From an uncultured Bacteroidales bacterium (GTDB lineage Bacteria; Bacteroidota; Bacteroidia; Bacteroidales; F082), in contig CAJOEZ010000002.1 in the NCBI GenBank assembly GCA_905233685.1, positions 1 through 64,000 on the forward strand: a stretch of 64,000 nucleotides of DNA. The letters are read 5' to 3'. The notes beneath the pieces are model-generated. The model was not told the origin of the DNA. It saw only the letters and a program-made list of their open reading frames with translations, and made no database searches. Within the stretch, counting starts at the first letter, position 1, and every line of letters begins with the position of its first letter. Below are positions 8,815 to 16,404 of this stretch, in pieces. A program made the position numbers and the translations under genes.

Positions 8815-10014
8815 TTATTTACTTTGCTCTATTTCAACCTTATTATTAATCTGTTCTTCATATTTGCCGATAATCAGGTCGACTTCTTTCCTATTTTCAG
8901 CTTGCACAATAAACTGACCATAGCGATTAAGGCTGCTGGTTATAGGATGGACTTCATCACCGACCTTCAAAGAGATAGAAAACTCCTTAACATTAGGCCA
9001 AGTGCCCACTTCTTTTATTGCATCATCAATAGCCGTCACTTTTCCACAAGGCAGATTCAGGAAGCAAACGCCAGATGCTTTCTCAATGCGCCCCGTGACT
9101 GTATCAACCTTTTCGCCCAAAGCAATATGCAGCAACTGGTCTTCCATATTGATACCCGTGGAAAGCGGCACCAAAGTAGAAGTGATATAATCCCCACCCA
9201 AACGCGGGCTGGTCTCTATGATAAATATTCCACGTTCGTTAATCTTCAACTCAGTATGCGAAGGACAGTTCTCGAAATGCATACACTTTGCAATCTTCGA
9301 AACCAGCTCCCTTATGTCATTCTTCTGATTCTCTGTTAGGTTTGCTGGTTGCTTGTGTGCCAATTCCACATTATAGGGGAATTCCGTAGTGGTCTTTTCA
9401 GTAAATTGAATCACTTCGCTCTTCCCATTATAATGCAAGCCTTCGATACTATATTCTTGCCCTTCGATATATTCCTCCACCAACACGGTGTCAAGATGGG
9501 AATACTGCAAAGCCTCTTGCATGGCTTCCTGTAGCTCCTCCTTGTTTCGGCATAGTTTCACACCTCGGCTACCTGAGTTGTCGCGAGGCTTCACAATGAG
9601 CGGATAATACAAATCATCGGCTTCTTCCGCTTTGGCGATAAGACGCCCACGGGCACAAGGCACACCGCCTTCCAAGAAACGTTGCTTCATCTGGTACTTG
9701 TCCGTGGACCATTGCGCCGTCTCTACGGAATAGAATGGGAAGCCATACTTCTCCGCAATGCGAGCCATCATCACAAGGGGCTTATCGGTAGCAGCGGTCA
9801 CAATGGCATCAATGCCATACTTCTCCACCACAGCACAAGTACCCTCATAGTCCTGACCACCCACCACCTCAAAGGCATCCACCACATCACGGCAAGTGGC
9901 ATTGGCCACTGGGTCAATACCTACTGTGTAAAACCCCATCAGCTTGGCACGTTTGATGATGGACTCTTGCAAAGGCCCAACACCGAAAATTAATACCGAT
10001 TTTTTATCTTTCAT
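8815..10014 (-). CDS. ATP-grasp domain protein (carbamoyl-phosphate-synthase-like ligase)
   Basis: A 399-residue ATP-grasp ligase. It has an N-terminal GVGPLQESIIKRAKLMGF domain, the ATP-binding PLIVKPRDNSGSRGVKL loop, VLVEEYIEGQEYSIEG, and the metal-binding IETSPRLGGDYITSTLVPL segment. The family forms acyl-phosphates from a carboxylate and couples them to an amine or similar nucleophile. As a second ATP-grasp gene in this operon (the other is cut at base 1), it may attach an amino acid or short acid to an amino sugar. No substrate can be named from the sequence. Confidence 0.82.
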   Translation of the reverse strand: MKDKKSVLIFGVGPLQESIIKRAKLMGFYTVGIDPVANATCRDVVDAFEVVGGQDYEGTCAVVEKYGIDAIVTAATDKPLVMMARIAEKYGFPFYSVETAQWSTDKYQMKQRFLEGGVPCARGRLIAKAEEADDLYYPLIVKPRDNSGSRGVKLCRNKEELQEAMQEALQYSHLDTVLVEEYIEGQEYSIEGLHYNGKSEVIQFTEKTTTEFPYNVELAHKQPANLTENQKNDIRELVSKIAKCMHFENCPSHTELKINERGIFIIETSPRLGGDYITSTLVPLSTGINMEDQLLHIALGEKVDTVTGRIEKASGVCFLNLPCGKVTAIDDAIKEVGTWPNVKEFSISLKVGDEVHPITSSLNRYGQFIVQAENRKEVDLIIGKYEEQINNKVEIEQSK

Positions 10015-10077
10015 TTCTTCAATTAGTTTGGTCGGCCTCTGGCCTCAAAATCTATAGAAAATCTTTTTAAAAATCTC

Positions 10078-10500
10078 TCAAAACAGTCTTATCTTATCAA
10101 TCTCTCCGTTAGAGTCTCGTTCATACCATTCAGAGAATAAACCTTTAGGGCCGAAGTTAATCAGCATACCGTAAGGCATGTGAGTAAGATTCATATAATT
10201 GAACAGTTGCTTACGATGCTCTTTATCTGCAAAACTCACTGCTTTCAACTCAAGGATGATATTATCATTCACAACAAGATCCATCCTATAAGTCTGGTCA
10301 AGTTGAACATCTTTCCAATAGATAGGAAGATGCACTTGTCTTTCCACCTTATATCCTTGCTGCTCCAACAAGTATTTCAGTGCCGCTTCACAAGCAGATT
10401 CCAGCAAACCTGGGCGGTATTCGTTATAAACCTTCATGGCAACACCTGTGATTTCCCTGAAGAAATTATACTTCTTGTTATGTTCTTCTATCAAATTCAT
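10078..10500 (-). CDS. GxxExxY family protein
   Basis: A 140-residue protein of the GxxExxY family, common in Bacteroidetes and often set among polysaccharide genes. The name-giving region appears as RPGLLESACEAALKYLLEQQG, followed by QVHLPIYWKDVQLDQTYRMD and IILELKAVSFADKEHRKQL. The D-x(n)-ExK arrangement (MDLVVNDNIILELKA) resembles a PD-(D/E)XK nuclease core, but no activity is proven for the family. It is inserted between the ATP-grasp and aminotransferase genes with small gaps on both sides and is probably a bystander rather than a polysaccharide enzyme. Confidence 0.8.
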   Translation of the reverse strand: MNLIEEHNKKYNFFREITGVAMKVYNEYRPGLLESACEAALKYLLEQQGYKVERQVHLPIYWKDVQLDQTYRMDLVVNDNIILELKAVSFADKEHRKQLFNYMNLTHMPYGMLINFGPKGLFSEWYERDSNGEIDKIRLF

Positions 10501-10562
10501 ACAGGTGCAGGTTGAAAGATTTTATATTAGATTTTTGACAGATTTTGAGCGATGCGACCCTT

Positions 10563-11702
10563 TTACTTAATCTCCTTAATAGCTGCTTCAAGAGTGTCGC
10601 AGATGAAGTCAACCTGCACGGAGGTCAGGGCTGCATACATCGGGAGGGTAATCTCGTTGTCAGTTACATAATCCGTCTGCGGCAGCACGGCACCTAACTC
10701 CTTGTAGGTGGAGAAATGATGTACAGCAGGATAGTGCACACTGGTTTGAATGCCAGCAGCATGGATATACTCACGAATCTTGTTGCGACGCTCCTTGTTG
10801 GAGTTGAGCAACACGACCGGGAAGATATAGTTGCTCACAAACTCGGTGTTGTCAGCAAACGGCACCACCACGCCTTCCACCTTGCTCAGACGGTCAACAT
10901 ACTGCTTCCGAACCTTGATACGGGTGTCCAAATCACCAGGCAGTTTTTTCAGCTGCTCTATGGCAATAGAAGCACGGATGTCGTCCATGCGGAAGTTGTA
11001 GCCCAAGCAGGTGATGTCGTACTCGGTGGCGTGGCCGCTGGCACGCTGGTAGCTCATCGTGCTCATGCCATGGCTGCGGATGAGACGGGCTTTCTTCTCC
11101 ATCTCCTCGTTGTTGGTGATGAACATACCGCCCTCACCAGTGCTGATGTTCTTGTTTGAAAAGAAACTGAACGCAGCACAGTCACCAATGGTACCGAGCT
11201 TTTTGCCTTTATATTCCGACAGCGGACCGTGGCAAGCATCCTCAACCACTTTGAGGTTATGCTTGCGGGCGATGGTCATAATCTCGTCCATACGAGCAGG
11301 GAAACCAGCCATGTGGACGATGACGATGCCCTTGGTCTTGGGCGTAATCTTACGCTCAAGGTCGGCAGGATCCATATTGATGTGGTCGGGGCCTACGATG
11401 TCGGCAAACACCGGTGTGGCACCCACATAACGTATGCAGTTGACGCTGGCTGCGAAGGTGAGTGAAGGCACAATTACCTCGTCGCCAGGGCCGAAGTCAC
11501 ACACCATGCAGCACACATGGAGGGCATCCGTGCAGTTGCTCATCGAGACCGCATATTTCACCTTCCACATATCAATAAACATCTGTTCCAATTCAGCGTT
11601 CTTGGGGCCTGTGGAAATCCAGCCCGACTTAATAGTGTCATACGCTGCCTGAGCTTCACGCTCGTCGAAGTTCAGATTAAAAAGAGGAATTTTGTATGCC
11701 AT
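10563..11702 (-). CDS. DegT/DnrJ/EryC1/StrS aminotransferase
   Basis: A 379-residue PLP aminotransferase of nucleotide-sugar metabolism. Lys184 in FSFFSNKNISTGEGGM is the likely Schiff-base residue, and EDACHGPL (154-161) supplies the cofactor-contacting aspartate. The N-terminal YDTIKSGWISTGPKNAELE matches the PglE/ArnB-like substrate-site region. It follows the NUDIX gene by 12 bp. It differs substantially from the aminotransferases at 400 and 12256, so the locus probably makes more than one amino sugar, or amino groups at different carbons. Confidence 0.88.
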   Translation of the reverse strand: MAYKIPLFNLNFDEREAQAAYDTIKSGWISTGPKNAELEQMFIDMWKVKYAVSMSNCTDALHVCCMVCDFGPGDEVIVPSLTFAASVNCIRYVGATPVFADIVGPDHINMDPADLERKITPKTKGIVIVHMAGFPARMDEIMTIARKHNLKVVEDACHGPLSEYKGKKLGTIGDCAAFSFFSNKNISTGEGGMFITNNEEMEKKARLIRSHGMSTMSYQRASGHATEYDITCLGYNFRMDDIRASIAIEQLKKLPGDLDTRIKVRKQYVDRLSKVEGVVVPFADNTEFVSNYIFPVVLLNSNKERRNKIREYIHAAGIQTSVHYPAVHHFSTYKELGAVLPQTDYVTDNEITLPMYAALTSVQVDFICDTLEAAIKEIK

Positions 11703-11714
11703 AATATTCTCAAA

Positions 11715-12245
11715 TTATTTATTTGCTAAGTATCGCCAGAGCGGAGCCAGCATCACAGCCTCTGCAATGCGTCCGTCAAGCATGATTTGTTTTAATGCTT
11801 GTTCTGTCAATAAGTGTATTTTAATGTCTTCTGTTTTTTCGGGGTTTGGTTTTTGTATGTGTTCAACGTTGGTTGCCAAAAAGTGGTAGCACTGGGTGGT
11901 TGACCCGCTTGCATTGGGAACGCTCATGCCGTATTCTATCCATTCACCTCCCGAATAACCTGTCTCTTCCAATAGTTCTCGTTTTGCCGCCTCCATAGGG
12001 GTTTCTCCCTCATCCACCATACCAGCACATAACTCGAAGCAAACCTTTTGTATGCCGTGACGGTATTGCTCTTCCATGATGAACTTTCCCTCTTTGGTGA
12101 TAGCAATTACGTTGACCCAATCTGGAGCCTCAGTAACATAGAAGTCAGGCACTACCACCCCATTGGAAAGTTTGACAATATCTTTCCTGACCTTTAGCCA
12201 GGGACAGACGAATGGGTATGAGCTATCGAGGATTTGCCAGTTCAC
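11715..12245 (-). CDS. NUDIX hydrolase
   Basis: A 176-residue NUDIX protein. The box is complete: GMVDEGETPMEAAKRELLEE followed by TGY, fitting GX5EX7REUXEEXGU. NUDIX enzymes cleave nucleoside diphosphates linked to another group, such as ADP-ribose or nucleotide sugars. The layout (upstream strand pattern VPDFYVTEAPDWVNVIAIT, box near residues 94-116) is like ADP-ribose pyrophosphatase-type members. It lies between two aminotransferase genes in the polysaccharide operon. It could regulate nucleotide-sugar pools or be a housekeeping passenger; sequence alone does not decide. Confidence 0.85.
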   Translation of the reverse strand: MNWQILDSSYPFVCPWLKVRKDIVKLSNGVVVPDFYVTEAPDWVNVIAITKEGKFIMEEQYRHGIQKVCFELCAGMVDEGETPMEAAKRELLEETGYSGGEWIEYGMSVPNASGSTTQCYHFLATNVEHIQKPNPEKTEDIKIHLLTEQALKQIMLDGRIAEAVMLAPLWRYLANK

Positions 12246-12255
12246 AATGCCGTTG

Positions 12256-13530
12256 TTAAGCTATGGCGTTCTTAATGGTATCAACAATGTACCTGATTTC
12301 CTCTTCAGAAACACATGGACCTGCAGGCAGGCACATACTCACTTTAAACATTGCCTCACTTACACCATTCACATACGCTGGGCAATTATTATAGACGGGT
12401 TGCTTATGCATTGGCTTCCACACAGGGCGTGCTTCGATTTCTGCAGCATCCATAAACACACGCAAGGCTTCTACGTTATCGTTAGGCTGACAGTCGGTAG
12501 TAGCACTGTCTGCCATGTGTATTACTCCTGCTGCTCCACCCACAGCTCCTTGTACTATGGTCTTATAGGCATTCTCCTGCCCCTTGATCTTCAAATCCGG
12601 GTCAAGGGTGATTGTGCAAAGCCAAAAGTTGGAGTCGTATTCACCAGTGGCTGGCTGTGCGTGGACATGGATACCCGGTACATCGGCCAATAGCTCTTCA
12701 TACATACGTTGTACCTTTTTGTGATGGGCAATATGGTCATTGACGATAGTCATCTGACCTCGGCCAATACCAGCACAAATGTTGCTTAAACGGTAGTTAA
12801 AGCCTATCTTTTCGTGCTGGTAGTATGGATAACTCTCACGATACTGCGTGGCATACATCATAATCTCACGCCATTCATCCTCGTTGTTTGTGATGAGCGC
12901 ACCGCCTCCAGAGGTGGTAATCATCTTGTTGCCGTTAAATGAAAGAACACCAAACTTACCGAAAGTACCCAAGACTTGACCTTTATATTTTGAACCAAAT
13001 CCTTCAGCTGCATCTTCAATCACTGGAATATCATAGCGGTTGGCAATCTCTATAATGCGGTCAATCTTATAAGGCATACCATACAGTGCAACAGGAACGA
13101 TAGCTTTCGGTTTTTTGCCTGTCTTGGCTATTCTATCTTTGATGGCTTCTTCCAATAGGTCAGGATCCATATTCCAAGTATCCTTTTCGCTATCAACAAA
13201 GACTGGCGTAGCACCAAGGTAGGTTATCGGGTGAGAAGAGGCGCAGAAAGTGAAGCTCTGCACGCACACTTCATCACCAACCTTCACGCCACAATTAATC
13301 AAAGCCAAGTGAACAGCGGCAGTACCACTTGAAAGAGCAACGACCCGCTTTGTGAGCTTTTCGTTTTGGTTTTCATTAACGAAATTTTCCAAGTCCTTTT
13401 CGAATGCATTAACATTCGGGCCAAGAGGCACAACCCAATTGGTGTCGAAAGCCTCCTGGATATATTTTTGTTCCAAACCAGCCTCGCTCATATGAGCCAG
13501 ACAAAGGTAAATACGTTTTTTCGGAGTCAT
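12256..13530 (-). CDS. DegT/DnrJ/EryC1/StrS aminotransferase, PglE-like
   Basis: A 424-residue PLP aminotransferase with the likely Schiff-base lysine K202 in VLSFNGNKMITTSGGGAL and IEDAAEGFGSKYKG before it. The N-terminal YLCLAHMSEAGLEQKYIQEA and the NGNKMITTSGGG segment are typical of UDP-4-amino-4,6-dideoxy-GlcNAc aminotransferases (PglE group). It accompanies a PglF-like dehydratase (13884) and a PglD-like acetyltransferase (8160). The three together match the UDP-bacillosamine pathway order dehydration, amination, acetylation. A stretch around residues 328-346 (QGAVGGAAGVIHMADSATT) looks unusually small-residue-rich. It could be a loop insertion. Confidence 0.85.
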   Translation of the reverse strand: MTPKKRIYLCLAHMSEAGLEQKYIQEAFDTNWVVPLGPNVNAFEKDLENFVNENQNEKLTKRVVALSSGTAAVHLALINCGVKVGDEVCVQSFTFCASSHPITYLGATPVFVDSEKDTWNMDPDLLEEAIKDRIAKTGKKPKAIVPVALYGMPYKIDRIIEIANRYDIPVIEDAAEGFGSKYKGQVLGTFGKFGVLSFNGNKMITTSGGGALITNNEDEWREIMMYATQYRESYPYYQHEKIGFNYRLSNICAGIGRGQMTIVNDHIAHHKKVQRMYEELLADVPGIHVHAQPATGEYDSNFWLCTITLDPDLKIKGQENAYKTIVQGAVGGAAGVIHMADSATTDCQPNDNVEALRVFMDAAEIEARPVWKPMHKQPVYNNCPAYVNGVSEAMFKVSMCLPAGPCVSEEEIRYIVDTIKNAIA

Positions 13531-13561
13531 AATGATTATGTTTTATATCGTTATTTATGTA

Positions 13562-13867
13562 TTATTCTCTTGTTTTAGTGAACAGCGTGTTGTCGGCAAA
13601 AGGCTCCGCATTGCTCGTAAGTCTTCCTTCTTTGATAATCTTTCGTAAAATTACACTTATTCTTTCACAATCGGCAACTTCAAGCTGGTTGCTTTCATAT
13701 AGGCCAGTATTGGCAGTCTTCCCCTCTTCCTTTGCCCAATAGAGGACATAGGAGCAAAGATCTTTAAAAGAGAATTCATGCTTCTGCATGGTGATATATT
13801 CCTCAACGAGAATACGGAGCTTCGAGTCGGAGTAAGTGACGGATATGGTGTTGGAGGTAGTATTCAT
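13562..13867 (-). CDS. hypothetical protein, 101 aa
   Basis: I do not recognise this small protein. It begins MNTTSNTISVTYSDSKLRIL and is predicted mostly helical with mixed charge; no signal peptide, membrane segment or metal motif is seen. It lies between the 4,6-dehydratase (16 bp) and the PglE-like aminotransferase (31 bp) on the same strand, so it is probably cotranscribed with the polysaccharide genes. Similar small unknown genes are common in Bacteroidales capsule loci. It is accepted as coding because of its position and length, and because no better frame exists there. Confidence 0.55.
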   Translation of the reverse strand: MNTTSNTISVTYSDSKLRILVEEYITMQKHEFSFKDLCSYVLYWAKEEGKTANTGLYESNQLEVADCERISVILRKIIKEGRLTSNAEPFADNTLFTKTRE

Positions 13868-13883
13868 AGCCGAAAAATATATT

Positions 13884-15092
13884 TTACATCTTTTGATCTA
13901 AATTCTTACCTTTTTCTTCATGCTCAAAATTAGGTATAAACTCCTTAATGGCATCAACCACTTGAGCTTTGGTGAAATCTTCCTTAGCAAAAAGAGTTTC
14001 TAACTTTTCAAAGAATGTATTTACCTCTAGCATTGGCCTACGGGTTGTTTCTTCCACCACTCCCAAAGCCATAAAGCGATCCATATTGATTTTCTCGCCT
14101 GGGATGTAGAACTCTTCGTAAGCTTTCTCACCAGTCGTATCTGATTTGAAATACACAACAGGATAGGTGTCGCTGTTGTAACTCATTTGGGATGCAAATA
14201 GCTTAGCTTCAGCATCACTTTCACATTCCTTTTTCACAAAGCCTTCTGTTTTTACAAAGCTGTCACAAATCGAGCTGAAAGTAAGCATCTGGTCTTCACC
14301 TAACTTCGGGAAGAACACCTCGCCACCGTTGCCGAGGATGCAAGCCAACATACATATCTGTCCGCTCTCTTCGGGGCTGACGAAGTAACGCTTCACATCG
14401 TTTGGTGCGGCCAACGGTTGCTTCTTTTGCAAACGGTGCAGCCAGCCATCAGGCAATGAGCCATTGCTGAAAGCCACGTTGGCAAAGCGTGCCGTAGTAA
14501 CCTTGAATTTGCCATTGTAAGCCATCACCAAATCTTCCATAATACGTTTGGATGCACCCATGATATTTACAGGGTTAGCGGCTTTGTCAGTCGAGACGCA
14601 AAAGAAATGCTTTGGTGGAAATTCGCAGAGTAAGTCCATCAATTTCTTAGCTTTTATATCATTGTTCTCGATAAGAGCCTGTACACTGTATTTATCCTTC
14701 TCTGAGCGCACATGCTTGTGAGCACTGAAGTTAGCTACAATATCAAAACCTTTCTCCTCACGGAAGATGCGGGTGAAGATAGGGTCAGCAAAGTTCAAGG
14801 TGTAGGCTCGGTATTCTTCTGGCACAAAGAGGCCTTCGGTGCTACGAATATCTCTTGTTAATTCAGCTAGTCCGTTTTCATTAAGGTCAATCACCACCAA
14901 TTTACCCGGTCTGAAACGAAGTACAGCTTTAATAAACGACGAGCCAATGCTGCCAGCTCCGCCAATCACACACACCGATTTCCCCTCAATCTCACGGGTC
15001 AAGGTTGCTGCATTAGCCTGTATATCGGGCTCAAACATACTGACTGGGCGGAACGTTACCGAGTCAGCGATAAATTTATCTAAATTGAACAT
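13884..15092 (-). CDS. UDP-GlcNAc 4,6-dehydratase-like polysaccharide biosynthesis protein (PglF/FlaA1 type)
   Basis: A 402-residue extended-SDR enzyme of the Polysacc_synt_2 family. It has VIGGAGSIGSSF (43-54) for NAD binding, STDKAANPVNIMGASKR with Met in place of the usual catalytic Tyr (a hallmark of the FlaA1/PglF/WbpM inverting dehydratases), and TARFANVAFSNGSLPDGWL. It lacks the N-terminal membrane helices of full-length PglF/WbpM, so it is a soluble short form. It would convert UDP-GlcNAc to a 4-keto-6-deoxy sugar, the substrate for the PglE-like aminotransferase downstream. It is the first gene of the polysaccharide operon in transcription order within this window. Confidence 0.88.
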   Translation of the reverse strand: MFNLDKFIADSVTFRPVSMFEPDIQANAATLTREIEGKSVCVIGGAGSIGSSFIKAVLRFRPGKLVVIDLNENGLAELTRDIRSTEGLFVPEEYRAYTLNFADPIFTRIFREEKGFDIVANFSAHKHVRSEKDKYSVQALIENNDIKAKKLMDLLCEFPPKHFFCVSTDKAANPVNIMGASKRIMEDLVMAYNGKFKVTTARFANVAFSNGSLPDGWLHRLQKKQPLAAPNDVKRYFVSPEESGQICMLACILGNGGEVFFPKLGEDQMLTFSSICDSFVKTEGFVKKECESDAEAKLFASQMSYNSDTYPVVYFKSDTTGEKAYEEFYIPGEKINMDRFMALGVVEETTRRPMLEVNTFFEKLETLFAKEDFTKAQVVDAIKEFIPNFEHEEKGKNLDQKM

Positions 15093-15386
15093 ATATTGTT
15101 GTTTTTGTTCTTCTGATTTCTAACCAATATGAATTGAATCTATTCGGGTCGTGGAAGTCCGCTGGGAATTGAACCATATTTGAGAGACCAGCGGACTGCC
15201 CACTACCTTTATATGTGGGGCTTTCAGGCTGTGCGGAAGACCCTCCTGCCCCTTCGAGCGGCTCCGGCTGCGCGATACTTATGGTTCAAGGTTCATGATT
15301 ATTGGTTCATGGTTCCTAAACCATTCAGAAAACGTAGCCATTATGAGAAACAGACTGCGCGTAAGATCTGTTGACTCAATTGCCGC
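15093..15386. other. leader/intergenic region with inverted repeats upstream of polysaccharide operon
   Basis: No gene is seen in these 294 bp. On the minus strand it forms the leader of the polysaccharide operon. It holds a 9-bp perfect inverted repeat (15157-15196), a GGGGC/GCCCC pair in the next ~50 bp, and the block AGGCTGTGCGGAAGACCCTC near 15228-15247. A relative of that block (AGGCTGTGTGGAGGATCTTC) occurs near 35108. Heptad-like GGTTCATG/GGTTCAAGG repeats lie around 15280-15315. A transcript-level control function is possible but unproven. Confidence 0.4.
15157..15196. repeat. perfect 9-bp inverted repeat (possible RNA hairpin)
   Basis: GTCCGCTGG at 15157-15165 is repeated in reverse complement as CCAGCGGAC at 15188-15196, with a 22-base spacer. 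It lies 65 bp before the start of the 4,6-dehydratase gene. There is no T-tract after either arm, so it is not a classical terminator. Confidence 0.6.
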
Positions 15387-15728
15387 TTATTTTTCTTTTA
15401 AACCTTTGTTTGTTGAATCATACTTCAGAAAACGAGATCCAATCTTTGTGGCCTTTTTAGTATTTGAGACTGAAACAGATGCTAGATAGAATATTTGCAC
15501 AAAGTCATCTGAAGAAATATTCTCATTTTTACTCCATGCCACTATGGCATCGGCAACTTCTTTTGATTGTATCGATTCACTATATGGAAGCACATAAGTC
15601 GACTGATCTTCAGCCTCAACGTAACCCATTCCTTCTACTAATTCTTTGAATGATTCTCTTGTTTCATCTTCTGAAAAATCGTATGTCAATACGTGTTTGT
15701 AATACATATTCATTATTTTCAAGTTCAT
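15387..15728 (-). CDS. hypothetical protein, 113 aa, possible ferredoxin-like fold
   Basis: Not recognised as a named family. After MNLKIMN the sequence YYKHVLTYDFSEDETRESFK reads as a strand then helix, followed by STYVLPYS, a helix (SKEVADAIVAWSKNENI) and DDFVQIFYLASVSVS. This strand-helix-strand-helix-strand order and length are reminiscent of small Cas2/VapD-like ferredoxin-fold proteins, but no catalytic residues can be matched with confidence. Alternative starts at 15713 or 15707 would shorten the N-terminus slightly. It is 10 bp downstream of the membrane protein gene at 15739 and on the same strand, so the two are probably cotranscribed. Confidence 0.55.
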   Translation of the reverse strand: MNLKIMNMYYKHVLTYDFSEDETRESFKELVEGMGYVEAEDQSTYVLPYSESIQSKEVADAIVAWSKNENISSDDFVQIFYLASVSVSNTKKATKIGSRFLKYDSTNKGLKEK

Positions 15729-15738
15729 TTTTTACAGA

Positions 15739-16281
15739 TTAATTGTTATCGCTTCTCATTGATTGTTTCTTTAATATCAACTCAGATTCAATCTGATTTT
15801 TGATTTTGTATTCATCCACTCTTCTAATATGATTGGGGCATCCTTGGTGAGGGCACATACCGTTCTGCATCCTGACTGGTTGATGTTGTTCGTTCAGGCA
15901 AAATAGTTGCAAGTTCGTGATAAACGGATTATCGTCCAACAGTCCTTCTGTGACCACCTCCCATGTTGCACGTATCTTGTAATCCTGAAAATACATACTA
16001 TTGAACTTCTTTAGTTCCGACTGTATTTTCTGTTCCTTTCTTTTACGTCTATTACCAGGTGTTAGATACCATACCCAAACTATTAATCCTACAACTGCAA
16101 GAAAGAGAACGATGAAAATGACAACATACAACAACGAAAAACGATTGTCAAGTAGCCAGCCCAAACTCACAGTGCTTTCCTCGGAAAACTGTCTCTTAAC
16201 AAAGTCAGTTAACGGCTGGGCCAAAAATCCAGAAAACGCAAAATTGACCAAACTCCAAATTATTATCCAAATTTTCTTCAT
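15739..16281 (-). CDS. membrane-anchored hypothetical protein with CPHQGC motif
   Basis: A 180-residue protein with an N-terminal hydrophobic segment (KKIWIIIWSLVNFAFSGFLA) and a second strong membrane helix near residues 49-73 (LLYVVIFIVLFLAVVGLIVW). A lysine/arginine-rich stretch follows (TPGNRRKRKEQKIQ). The C-terminal ~100 residues are soluble and contain LFCLNEQHQPVRMQNGMCPH and QGCPNH, a possible Cys/His metal-binding cluster. Two TMs plus a soluble domain is a common layout for effector or sensor proteins beside defence cassettes, but no function is claimed. It follows an 11-bp tandem repeat (16313-16367). Confidence 0.6.
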   Translation of the reverse strand: MKKIWIIIWSLVNFAFSGFLAQPLTDFVKRQFSEESTVSLGWLLDNRFSLLYVVIFIVLFLAVVGLIVWVWYLTPGNRRKRKEQKIQSELKKFNSMYFQDYKIRATWEVVTEGLLDDNPFITNLQLFCLNEQHQPVRMQNGMCPHQGCPNHIRRVDEYKIKNQIESELILKKQSMRSDNN

Positions 16282-16312
16282 GTTTATTCTTTTTAAACAT
16301 CAAATTTTCCTT

Positions 16313-16367
16313 TTGGCAAGGTGTTGGCAAGGACTTCGCAAGGTGTTGGCAAGGTGTTAGCAAGGAT
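16313..16367. repeat. five tandem copies of an 11-bp repeat
   Basis: Five consecutive 11-mers of consensus TTGGCAAGGTG (variants TTGGCAAGGAC, TTCGCAAGGTG, TTAGCAAGGAT) occupy exactly 55 bp. They lie between the PfkB gene stop (16405) and the start of the 180-aa membrane protein (16281), so they fall in that gene's leader on the minus strand. Partial inverted units (CCTTGCCA, GCTTGCCA) follow at about 16383-16401. Another 11-bp-period array is at 29298-29393. Confidence 0.85.
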
Positions 16368-16404
16368 AAACGGCATGTGCGACCTTGCCAGATGCTTGCC
16401 AATG

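Noticed and set aside
1-15092. UpxY/NusG-like antiterminator expected at a Bacteroides capsule promoter
   Set aside because: No such gene is found in the window.
15147-15200. tRNA-like T-arm (GGTTCAATTCC) on the minus strand next to a 9-bp stem
   Set aside because: No acceptor, D-arm or anticodon stem of tRNA size can be formed, and the 9-bp stem does not match a tRNA acceptor.
16205-16402. 65-codon minus-strand reading frame starting in the 11-bp repeats
   Set aside because: It overlaps the start of the 180-aa membrane protein in another frame and its N-terminal half is tandem-repeat sequence.
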